Shown: positions 1-5,709 of the stretch, one piece after another
Position numbering within the stretch: the stretch's first letter is position 1
Layout of the letters: each line of letters begins with the position of its first letter
DNA from: an uncultured Ruminococcus sp.
Lineage (GTDB): Bacteria > Bacillota > Clostridia > Oscillospirales > Ruminococcaceae
Assembly: GCA_946183385.1 (NCBI GenBank)
Contig: CAMHBN010000104.1
Coordinates: 1-6,568 of the forward strand
Direction of reading: 5' to 3'
DNA length: 6,568 nucleotides
Made by a program: the position numbers and the translations under genes
Notes under the pieces: model-generated
Told to the model about the DNA's origin: nothing
The model's input: the letters and a program-made list of their open reading frames with translations, nothing else
Database searches by the model: none

Positions 1-74
1 CCACTCCCGAGGAGAGACAGACCACATTCCGCGATATGATGGAGATAGCGCTCGAAGCGGCTATAACGCTGTAA
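1..74 (+). CDS. deoD: Purine nucleoside phosphorylase, DeoD type (C-terminal end only)
   Basis: The reading frame is open from the window's left edge (codons from base 3) to a TAA at 72-74 and encodes 23 residues. It contains ERQTTFRDMMEIALEA, which closely matches the extreme C-terminus of E. coli DeoD as I recall it (ERQTTFNDMIKIALES). DeoD is a cytoplasmic, hexameric enzyme that phosphorolyses purine nucleosides to free base and (deoxy)ribose-1-phosphate in purine salvage. The fragment ends a few residues past the last helix, so the stop is at the normal family position and the gene appears intact at this end. The rest lies outside the window. The call rests on one short segment, but that segment is distinctive. 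No U-rich terminator follows directly; the next structures are the hairpin repeats at 81-187. Confidence 0.82.
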   Translation, partial: TPEERQTTFRDMMEIALEAAITL

Positions 75-80
75 GGAAAA

Positions 81-187
81 TGTATTGCGGAACGCCGAAG
101 GCGGCGTTCCCTACAACACGTTGCCGTGGATTTGACGGTGTATAGACGGGCGGCGGAACGCCGCCCCTACACTTCTTTGCCGTGAAA
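81..187. repeat. Two tandem copies of a hairpin repeat (REP-like intergenic element)
   Basis: Copy A holds a 9-bp perfect stem, GGAACGCCG (89-97) with CGGCGTTCC (102-110), around a 4-base loop. Copy B holds a 7-bp stem, GGGCGGC (148-154) with GCCGCCC (160-166), around a 5-base loop. Both copies start near TGTAT (81 and 139), contain CGGAACGCCG (88-97 and 154-163), and run into CCCTACA (109 and 165) and TTGCCGTG (121-128 and 177-184). The offset between matching blocks is 56-58 bases. No reading frame is conserved, and neither stem is followed by a T-run, so they do not look like ordinary terminators. They resemble the GC-rich palindromes ending in CCCTAC that I recall scattered between genes in ruminococci. 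They could still stall transcription after deoD or protect its mRNA 3' end. Confidence 0.65.
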
Positions 188-196
188 ATATGGGTA

Positions 197-225
197 TTGA
201 CAAAAAAGAAACAATGTGCTATAAT
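197..225 (+). promoter_or_regulatory. SigA promoter for the ABC transporter operon
   Basis: A perfect -35 box TTGACA (197-202) and a perfect -10 box TATAAT (220-225) are separated by 17 bases. The -10 box also carries the TGn extension (TGC at 217-219). Transcription should start near 231-233, giving a leader of about 66 bases before the ATG at 299. A promoter this close to consensus implies strong basal activity that is probably held down by a regulator. The palindromes at 234-248 and 267-282 are obvious candidate sites. Confidence 0.9.
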
Positions 226-233
226 GATTGCGT

Positions 234-248
234 GGTCGGAAAACGACC
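234..248 (+). promoter_or_regulatory. Palindrome at the transcription start (operator or 5' mRNA hairpin)
   Basis: GGTCG (234-238) and CGACC (244-248) form a perfect 5-bp inverted repeat around GAAAA. It begins 1-3 bases after the predicted start of transcription. As DNA it is placed where a bound repressor would block initiation; as RNA it would cap the 5' end of the mRNA with a hairpin. The sequence alone does not decide between these. Confidence 0.45.
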
Positions 249-266
249 TATATTTAATAGCGCAAA

Positions 267-282
267 GTTAGTGAAAACTAAC
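267..282 (+). promoter_or_regulatory. Palindrome GTTAGT-GAAA-ACTAAC next to the ribosome binding site
   Basis: GTTAGT (267-272) and ACTAAC (277-282) form a perfect 6-bp inverted repeat around GAAA. It ends one base before the ribosome binding site AAAGGG (284-289). The form (6-bp arms, 4-base centre) fits a dimeric repressor operator of the TetR or DtxR type. In RNA it would be a stem closed by a GNRA tetraloop, so it could instead tune translation. No T-run follows, so it is not a terminator. The regulator would be encoded outside this window. Confidence 0.5.
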
Positions 283-298
283 GAAAGGGATGATTTTT

Positions 299-997
299 AT
301 GTTTATCGAAATCTGCGATATCAAAAAAGCCTTCGGCGAGGGCGAGAGCCGCGTCGAGGTGCTCAAGGGCATTTCGTTTGAGCTCGAAAAAGGTGAGTTC
401 TGCGTACTTCTCGGACCGTCGGGCTCGGGCAAGTCCACACTTCTCAACATCATCGGAGGCATCGACCGCGCCGACAGCGGTCACATCTCGATAGGCGGCG
501 AGAAGACCGCGGATATGAACGAAAAGGCGCTCACACGCTACCGCCGCAAGCACCTCGGCTACATATTCCAGATGTACAACCTCATACCTAACCTCAACAT
601 CAAGGAGAACATCGAGGTCGGAGCTTATCTCAGCGACAACCCGCTGAACGTTGACGATATCCTGAAAACGCTTGGGCTCTACGAGCACCGCCACAAGCTG
701 CCGAATCAGCTCTCGGGCGGTCAGCAGCAGCGTACCGCGATCGGCAGAGCTATCGTGAAAAATCCCGATATACTGCTCTGCGACGAGCCCACGGGCGCTC
801 TCGACTACAACACCTCGAAGGAGATACTCCGCCTCATCGAGACCGTAAATCAGAAGTACGGCAGCACCGTCATAATGGTAACTCACAACGACGCTATCAA
901 GAATATGGCAGACCGCGTGGTGAAGCTCCGTGACGGCGTCATAAGGAAGAATACGCTCAACGAGCACAAGCAGTCCGCCGACGAGCTCGACTGGTAA
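299..997 (+). CDS. ABC transporter ATP-binding protein (MacB/LolD/FtsE-like)
   Basis: This 232-residue nucleotide-binding subunit hydrolyses ATP on the cytoplasmic face to drive its partner permease. All core motifs are intact: Walker A GPSGSGKST (39-47), Q-loop Gln91, signature LSGGQQQR (138-145), Walker B ILLCDEP with catalytic Glu163, D-loop GALD (166-169) and H-loop His196. Length, LSGGQQQR and the FtsX-type partner place it in the MacB/LolD export-type family, not among importers. An ATG at 290 is in frame, but it overlaps the ribosome binding site AAAGGG (284-289). The ATG at 299 sits nine bases after that site and gives the usual N-terminus (MFIEICDIKKAF), so I chose it. The permease gene follows after 12 bases. 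Cargo cannot be read from the ATPase. Bacitracin or lantibiotic exporters of the BceA type are the nearest alternative, but no linked sensor kinase or response regulator is seen. Confidence 0.93.
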   Translation: MFIEICDIKKAFGEGESRVEVLKGISFELEKGEFCVLLGPSGSGKSTLLNIIGGIDRADSGHISIGGEKTADMNEKALTRYRRKHLGYIFQMYNLIPNLNIKENIEVGAYLSDNPLNVDDILKTLGLYEHRHKLPNQLSGGQQQRTAIGRAIVKNPDILLCDEPTGALDYNTSKEILRLIETVNQKYGSTVIMVTHNDAIKNMADRVVKLRDGVIRKNTLNEHKQSADELDW

Positions 998-1009
998 GGA
1001 GGCGGCAAT

Positions 1010-3262
1010 ATGAGAGACCCTCTTAACCGCCGTATACTCCGCGAGATAAAGGGCGAGGCGGGCAAGTACGCCGTTATCTTCATATTTATGGTCGCGCTTA
1101 TCGGCATAGCCTCGGGCTACTTCATCGCCGACGAAAGCCTGAAGGTCGCCTACGACAACAGCTTCGCGGACTACAACATCGAGGACGGCAACCTCGAATT
1201 CGCGGAAAAGCCCGACAGCTCGGTGCTTGAAGCCTGCGAGGACGAGGATATCACCCTCTGCGAGAACACCTACAAGGACGCTCCCTGCGACGACGACAGC
1301 ACTGTCCGCCTCTTCACGGAGAGGAAGAAAGTGAACAAGGTCAGCCTGCTCGACGGCGGGCTTCCCGCGGCTGAGGACGAGATAGCCCTCGACCGCCTCT
1401 ATATGAAGAGCAACGACATTCAGCAGGGCGACACGATAGTCCTCGACGGACACGGCTACAAGATAACAGGAATAATTGCTCTGCCCGATTATTCGGCACT
1501 TTACAAGGACATCAGCGACTTTATGTTCGACACCGAGAAGTTCGGAGTCGGCATCGTGACCGAAAGCGGCTTCGACAGGGTAAGCGACAGCTATGTCCAC
1601 TGGTCGTACTCGTGGAAGTACGACGACCCGCCCGCCGAGGTCTTCGGAAGCGAAGCCACGGAGCGCGGCGACGAGCTCGTGAAGGCGCTCGCGAAGAAGG
1701 CAGTCCTCACGAACTATATCCCTACCTGCCGCAACAGCGCTATCAAGTTCGCGGGCAACGACCTCGGACACGACAGGATAATGATGATAGTCATGCTCGA
1801 TATGCTCATAGTCATCATAGCCTTTGTTTTTGCTGTAACTACGAGCAATACCATCACCAAGGAAGCCAATGTTATCGGCACGCTCCGTGCGTCGGGCTAT
1901 ACGCGCTTCGAGATGATACGCCACTACCTTGCCGCTCCCATGATCGTACTGCTCATAGCGTGTATTATCGGCAATGTCCTCGGCTACACCGTGTTCAAGG
2001 ACCTTATGGCTGATATGTACCTCGGCTCATACAGCCTTGTCAGCTACAAGACACTGTGGAATCCCAACGCCTTCATCGACACGACCGTTATCCCGATGAT
2101 AATCCTCATCGCGATAAACGTGATAATGCTCGCGTCGAAGCTCAGCCTTTCGCCGCTGAAATTCATCCGCCGCGACCTCAAGCGTCACCAGCGCAAAAAG
2201 GCGTTCAAGCTCAATACGAAGATACCGATAATGACGCGTTACCGCCTGCGCGTGCTCTTCCAGAACTACGCGGGCTACCTCACGATAGTCGTCGGCATTT
2301 TCTTCGCGAGCGTGATAATGCTGTTCAGCCAGATGTTCTCGCCGCTTATTGACAAGTTCAGCGAGGACAGCATAAACAGCATGATCTCCCGGAATACGTA
2401 CATTCTCAAGGCTCCCGTGCCCACCGGGGACGAGGACGCCGAAAAATTTGCGGCTGGCAGTCTGAAAATAGTCCGCGGCGACTTCACCGAGGACGTTTCG
2501 GTGTACGGTATTTCCGCCGACAGCCGCTACTTCCACGCGGCTCTCGGCTCCGACGCCGTAAAGGTATCCTCCGCCTACGCGGACAAGTACGGCTTGAAGG
2601 TCGGGGACAGCATAACCCTCTCCGACGAGTACGGCGAAAATGAGTATACCTTCGATTTCAGCGGCGTTTACGAGTACCCGAGCGCGCTTGTCGTCTTCAT
2701 GGACATCGACTTCTTCAATGAGACCTTCGACATGGACGAGGGCTACTTCTCGGGCTATTTCTCCAACCGCGAGCTCGACGACATCGACGAGAAGTACATC
2801 GCCTCCATCGTCACCGAGGACGAGGTCACCAAGACCTCGCGACAGCTGCGACGCTCAATGGGCAATATGATGAGCATATTCGTAGTGCTCGGCATTGCGG
2901 TGGTAGTGCTCGTGGTGTACCTGCTCTCGAAGGTGATGATAGAAAAGAACGCGCAGTCCATATCCGTAGCGAAGATACTCGGCTACGAGCCGCGCGAGAT
3001 AAGCGGTATTTATATCCGCACGACCACCATTGTCACGGTGCTGTCGTTCCTGCTGTGCATACCGCTCGAAAGCAAGGCGCTCGACTGGCTGTGGCGCGCT
3101 ATGATGATGGAGTACCCGGGCTGGCTCGCTCCCGATGTGCCCGCCTCGGCGTATATCAAGACTGTCGTGATGGGACTCGCCACCTACTTCGTCACGACCT
3201 TCCTGCTCAAGCGAAAGGTGAATAAGATCCCGATGGACGAGGCACTGAAAAACACGGAATGA
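1010..3262 (+). CDS. ABC transporter permease, FtsX/MacB-like, two FtsX domains
   Basis: This 750-residue membrane subunit pairs with the upstream ATPase. AAGGAGG (996-1002) overlaps the ATPase stop codon and lies seven bases before this ATG. By eye there are about eight membrane segments: 20-40, 257-279, 306-328, 355-377, 421-441, 620-641, 669-688 and 714-734. Extracytoplasmic domain 1 is roughly 41-256 and domain 2 roughly 442-619. Each half has an FtsX domain with a coupling-type segment after its first helix: EANVIGTLRASGYTRFEMI (285-303) and AQSISVAKILGYEPREI (648-664). This duplicated layout, with large loops, fits the mechanotransmission class, which exports peptides or lipoproteins or drives cell-surface enzymes, rather than a classical channel. 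Domain 1 is acidic and has three close cysteines (76, 84, 93). Residues 378-415 form a basic cytoplasmic linker. The cargo is unknown. The gene is complete and ends at the 3271-3294 terminator. Confidence 0.9.
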   Translation: MRDPLNRRILREIKGEAGKYAVIFIFMVALIGIASGYFIADESLKVAYDNSFADYNIEDGNLEFAEKPDSSVLEACEDEDITLCENTYKDAPCDDDSTVRLFTERKKVNKVSLLDGGLPAAEDEIALDRLYMKSNDIQQGDTIVLDGHGYKITGIIALPDYSALYKDISDFMFDTEKFGVGIVTESGFDRVSDSYVHWSYSWKYDDPPAEVFGSEATERGDELVKALAKKAVLTNYIPTCRNSAIKFAGNDLGHDRIMMIVMLDMLIVIIAFVFAVTTSNTITKEANVIGTLRASGYTRFEMIRHYLAAPMIVLLIACIIGNVLGYTVFKDLMADMYLGSYSLVSYKTLWNPNAFIDTTVIPMIILIAINVIMLASKLSLSPLKFIRRDLKRHQRKKAFKLNTKIPIMTRYRLRVLFQNYAGYLTIVVGIFFASVIMLFSQMFSPLIDKFSEDSINSMISRNTYILKAPVPTGDEDAEKFAAGSLKIVRGDFTEDVSVYGISADSRYFHAALGSDAVKVSSAYADKYGLKVGDSITLSDEYGENEYTFDFSGVYEYPSALVVFMDIDFFNETFDMDEGYFSGYFSNRELDDIDEKYIASIVTEDEVTKTSRQLRRSMGNMMSIFVVLGIAVVVLVVYLLSKVMIEKNAQSISVAKILGYEPREISGIYIRTTTIVTVLSFLLCIPLESKALDWLWRAMMMEYPGWLAPDVPASAYIKTVVMGLATYFVTTFLLKRKVNKIPMDEALKNTE

Positions 3263-3270
3263 ACAAGAAT

Positions 3271-3294
3271 AGCGGACGTCGCAAGACGTCCGCT
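3271..3294. terminator. Bidirectional intrinsic terminator between convergent genes
   Basis: AGCGGACGTC (3271-3280) and GACGTCCGCT (3285-3294) form a perfect 10-bp stem closed by a GCAA tetraloop. It lies in the 37-base gap between the permease stop (3260-3262) and the CotH stop (minus strand, 3302-3300). The plus-strand continuation (TTATGTTATCTCTT) and the minus-strand continuation (ATTCTTGTTC) are both T-rich without being pure T-runs. One hairpin probably ends both operons. Confidence 0.85.
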
Positions 3295-3299
3295 TTATG

Positions 3300-5696
3300 T
3301 TATCTCTTGAATTTGAAAGCGAATCCGAGACCCGCAAGCAATGCCAGTACAGACACGCCGAGCAGCACGAGCACCATCGGGTCCTTCTGCTTCTGAGCGC
3401 CGCCCATATCGGGGAACGAGCCCATCTGCGGGCGTGACTGCCTTGTTGAGTCCTGTACTGCGGCAGTGGTGGAGCTCTGCTCATTTTTCGGAGCAGACAC
3501 CCTTGTCGTGGTCGAAGGCGACTTGTCTGCGGACGAAGTTGTCGCAGCGGGAGCAGTGCCGTCGGGGATATTATCGGGGTCAAAATCGCTCGGCATCTGA
3601 CCGCCGAAGCCCTGTGACGGGTCGAAGCCCTCAGGCATATTGGCGGGGTCAAAATCGCTCGGCATCTCGCCGTCGAAGCCCTGCGGAGGCTCCATACCCT
3701 CGGGCATATTGCTCGGGTCGAAATCGGGCATCTGACCGCCGCCGAAGTCGCCTCCCTGAGGAGGTCTGCCGCCGCGGGCGTCATTGCCGCTGTTATCGTC
3801 TTCTATTTCGGATATGGTGAGATTGCTCAGCATAGTCGCGGACTTTCCCGAGCCGCCGAGAGATATCTTACTGTCGGAGCTGTCGCTGCTATCGGGCTTG
3901 CTCCTTCTTGCGGACTTGTCAGTGCTGTCGGAATCATCGGCGTCATCGGAGCTCTCGGCTCTTTTGCCGAAGCCGCCCTTGCCGCCGCCGAAGCCTCCGC
4001 CCATTCCGCCGCCCATAGAGCCCATATCCGACGTATTGAGGTCGGATGCGTCCACGAGTGCGGAGCTGTCCGCGGACTGTCCGTCTGAGGTGGAGGGGAT
4101 AGAGCCGTCGAGCTGTCCTCTCACGCTTTCTGCGCGGAGAGTGCAGAACTTGCTGATAGCCTCCACGCCTGTCTTGAACTCGTCGTAGGTGCAGAACTTG
4201 GTGGGGTCTTTTTCGACGTACTCGTCGATGAGAGTGGCTGTGTCTGCCACGAGCTGCTCAAAGTCCACGCTGTCGAGGAATTCACCGAAGAGCTCGTGGT
4301 AGAGCTCGGTGTACTCGTCGTCGGAGAATATCCACGCGACCATGGGTCTGTCGCTCATATCGCCCGAAACGGGAGTATCGATCGGGTCGTTGACCGACGA
4401 GGACGCATTTCCGCCCATAAATGAGCCGTAGGCAAGGTTGTAGTCCCACGGTATCATCGAGAGCTGACCGTCCTCCTCGTAGAGGTAGTAGTTGTGTATC
4501 ATCTGACCCGTGTAGCTGTCGCCGTTGCAGAGGAAATTGTGCACCACGAAGTAGCGGATGACCTCCTCGACATCGACCGTGTTTTCAAGGTCGGACTGCT
4601 CGGAGAGAGCCTTCAGCGAGCGGATGAGACGCTTCTTGTCGGCTGTATTGACCGTGGTTTTCGCGTTGCCGAAGATATTGGAGTAGCTGTCGAAGTCGTC
4701 GTCGGTGTATTTGAGCTTAACGTCGTCGCTGCCCATACCGCCTCCGAAGCCGCCCTTGCCGCCGCCCATATTCGACGGGTCGAAGCCCTCGGGCATATTC
4801 TCGGGGTCGAAGTCGGTGGGCATTTCGCCGCCGAAGTCAGGCATATTGCCGCCGAACATCTCGGACGGGGCGAAGTCGGAGAAATCGAAGCCCTCGGGCA
4901 TATCTCCGCCGCCGAAATTCGGCATACCTCCGCCGAAGCCCTGTGACGGGTCGAAGCCGCCGCCCGACTGCTTCTCGCTGCTGTTGTCGTCGGACTGCTC
5001 ACCGTCTGAGTCCTCGGAGCTCTTGTCCATGAAGTCGCTCATGCTGAAATCGCGACCGTTGCCTCTGCCGCCGCCGAAGCTCATGCTGTCTGGCTTGTAG
5101 AGGTCGCCGTAGCCCGCGCCGTAATTGCGGCGGAGGAAGGACTCCTCGACAGCCTCGACCGCGAGGTAGAGCCCCCAGTCCTCACCGTTTACGGTGATAT
5201 AGGCGTAGCTGCAAAGCGGAGCGTCCGCGCCGAAGTCGTACATCAGCGTGTATGCGAGGTAGTCCTTCATATATGTGTTGTCCTGAATTATGTTGTTCAG
5301 GCAGAGCTTGTCGAGTCCGTGGTAGCTCTTGGTGCTGTCGTACTGGTCAAACTCTATCTTGAAGCTGTAGCGGTCGCTGTCCATATTCTTGACGGAGCTC
5401 AGCGAGGTGTTGCCCTTTGCACGGATACCGACATCGCGTACAGCCTCGCCGTCGATGATGACATTGCACGAGGTGTACTCCTCGTTCTCGCAGGTCGAGA
5501 TGAAGCTGTCCCAGTCGTTGATGACGATATCGAGGGTGTGCACCTTCGACTTGTCAAACAGCCTGTTCTCGTAGCCGATAGCCTTGGCGGTCGTCTCGAT
5601 ACCGAGCGACTTTCCGAAGCAGAACACGACTGCTATGACGAGCGTCAGCGCGACTATCACCGCGCATATTTTGTCAATGCTCTTATGTGCTGACAT
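3300..5696 (-). CDS. CotH-family secreted protein kinase with low-complexity repeat insertions
   Basis: This 798-residue protein is membrane-anchored at both ends: a signal anchor (11-28) and a C-terminal helix (774-794) before FKFKR. The CotH kinase domain spans about 50-530. It is recognised by GIRAKGNTS (90-98), YSFKIEFD (110-117), the LCLNNIIQDNTYMKDYLAY block (131-149), ITVNGEDWGLYLAVEAVEE (167-185), GDLYKPD (197-203), CNGDSYTG with likely catalytic Asp393 (390-397), and IPWDYNLAYG with likely metal-binding Asp418 (415-424). CotH proteins are atypical secreted Ser kinases related to FAM20; Bacillus CotH phosphorylates spore coat proteins CotB and CotG. Residues 205-325 interrupt the domain with Gly/Met/Pro/Asp/Phe repeats (e.g. 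MPTDFDPENMPEGFDPSNM). The tail has Gly/Met-rich (559-577), Ser/Asp-rich (580-610), repeated (641-712) and Ser/Thr-rich (713-770) tracts. There is no LPXTG motif. The start codon has AAGGGTG 5 bases upstream, overlapping the DUF4956 stop, so translation is probably coupled. The substrate is unknown and a role in spores is not implied. Confidence 0.88.
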   Translation of the reverse strand: MSAHKSIDKICAVIVALTLVIAVVFCFGKSLGIETTAKAIGYENRLFDKSKVHTLDIVINDWDSFISTCENEEYTSCNVIIDGEAVRDVGIRAKGNTSLSSVKNMDSDRYSFKIEFDQYDSTKSYHGLDKLCLNNIIQDNTYMKDYLAYTLMYDFGADAPLCSYAYITVNGEDWGLYLAVEAVEESFLRRNYGAGYGDLYKPDSMSFGGGRGNGRDFSMSDFMDKSSEDSDGEQSDDNSSEKQSGGGFDPSQGFGGGMPNFGGGDMPEGFDFSDFAPSEMFGGNMPDFGGEMPTDFDPENMPEGFDPSNMGGGKGGFGGGMGSDDVKLKYTDDDFDSYSNIFGNAKTTVNTADKKRLIRSLKALSEQSDLENTVDVEEVIRYFVVHNFLCNGDSYTGQMIHNYYLYEEDGQLSMIPWDYNLAYGSFMGGNASSSVNDPIDTPVSGDMSDRPMVAWIFSDDEYTELYHELFGEFLDSVDFEQLVADTATLIDEYVEKDPTKFCTYDEFKTGVEAISKFCTLRAESVRGQLDGSIPSTSDGQSADSSALVDASDLNTSDMGSMGGGMGGGFGGGKGGFGKRAESSDDADDSDSTDKSARRSKPDSSDSSDSKISLGGSGKSATMLSNLTISEIEDDNSGNDARGGRPPQGGDFGGGQMPDFDPSNMPEGMEPPQGFDGEMPSDFDPANMPEGFDPSQGFGGQMPSDFDPDNIPDGTAPAATTSSADKSPSTTTRVSAPKNEQSSTTAAVQDSTRQSRPQMGSFPDMGGAQKQKDPMVLVLLGVSVLALLAGLGFAFKFKR
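3561..3776 (-). repeat. Tail copies of the MPxDFDPxNMPEGFDP protein repeat
   Basis: This stretch encodes CotH residues 641-712, with consecutive repeats built on MPDFDPSNMPEG, MPSDFDPANMPEGFDPSQGFGG and MPSDFDPDNIPDG. At the DNA level, 24 bases are identical at 3575-3598 and 3644-3667. They are offset by 69 bases, which is 23 codons, so copies can be gained or lost without a frameshift. The same motif occurs inside the kinase domain at 4722-5084. Confidence 0.85.
3867..3959 (-). other. Ser/Asp-rich tract of the CotH protein (candidate phosphorylation target)
   Basis: Residues 580-610 alternate Ser and Asp with a few Lys/Arg (for example SSDDADDSDSTD and KPDSSDSSDSK). Coding here is ordinary and in frame, so it is a designed linker and not a sequencing artefact. 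Acidic Ser-rich segments are typical targets of FAM20-like secreted kinases, while CotB and CotG targets are Ser/Lys/Arg-rich. Self-phosphorylation is therefore possible but is inferred. Confidence 0.5.
4722..5084 (-). repeat. Low-complexity repeat insertion inside the CotH kinase domain
   Basis: This encodes residues 205-325, between GDLYKPD and the resumption of domain sequence at DDVKLKYTDDD. It begins Gly/Arg-rich, passes through an acidic Ser/Asp stretch (223-240), then has repeats such as GFDPSQGFGGGMPNFGGGDM, MPDFGGEMPTDFDP and MPEGFDPSNM, and ends Gly-rich (GGGKGGFGGGMG). It keeps frame with the kinase sequence on both sides. The insert likely forms a flexible loop leaving the kinase fold. 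A 29-base stretch (4930-4958) is identical to 3601-3629. Confidence 0.85.
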
Positions 5697-5709
5697 CGTA
5701 TCACCCTTA
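5697..5709 (-). promoter_or_regulatory. CotH ribosome binding site overlapping the DUF4956 stop codon
   Basis: On the minus strand the junction reads TAAGGGTGATACG followed directly by ATG. The Shine-Dalgarno-like AAGGGTG shares its first bases with the TAA stop of DUF4956. A ribosome ending DUF4956 would be delivered to the CotH start, which predicts translational coupling and linked amounts of the two proteins. Confidence 0.7.

Noticed and set aside
81..187. CRISPR array
   Set aside because: There are only two diverged units with no constant repeat and variable spacer pattern.
234..282. Mini-ykkC (guanidine-II) riboswitch, suggested by two small hairpins before a transporter gene
   Set aside because: The loops are GAAAA and GAAA, without the ACGR loops that define that class.
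290..298. Alternative ATG at 290 for the ABC ATPase
   Set aside because: It overlaps the ribosome binding site AAAGGG (284-289); the ATG at 299 has proper spacing.
278..1924. Minus-strand open frame of 548 codons opposite the ABC genes
   Set aside because: It is antisense to two well-supported genes, lacks a ribosome binding site and family motifs, and is rich in Val/Ala/Glu/His as expected from reverse reading of GC-rich codons.
3300..3420. LPXTG sortase anchor at the CotH C-terminus
   Set aside because: A hydrophobic helix and basic tail are present, but no LPXTG-like motif precedes them.
2855..3784. Minus-strand open frame of 309 codons running across the terminator
   Set aside because: It crosses the bidirectional terminator and overlaps the real CotH frame and the permease; its composition is dominated by Arg/Ser/Pro shadow codons.
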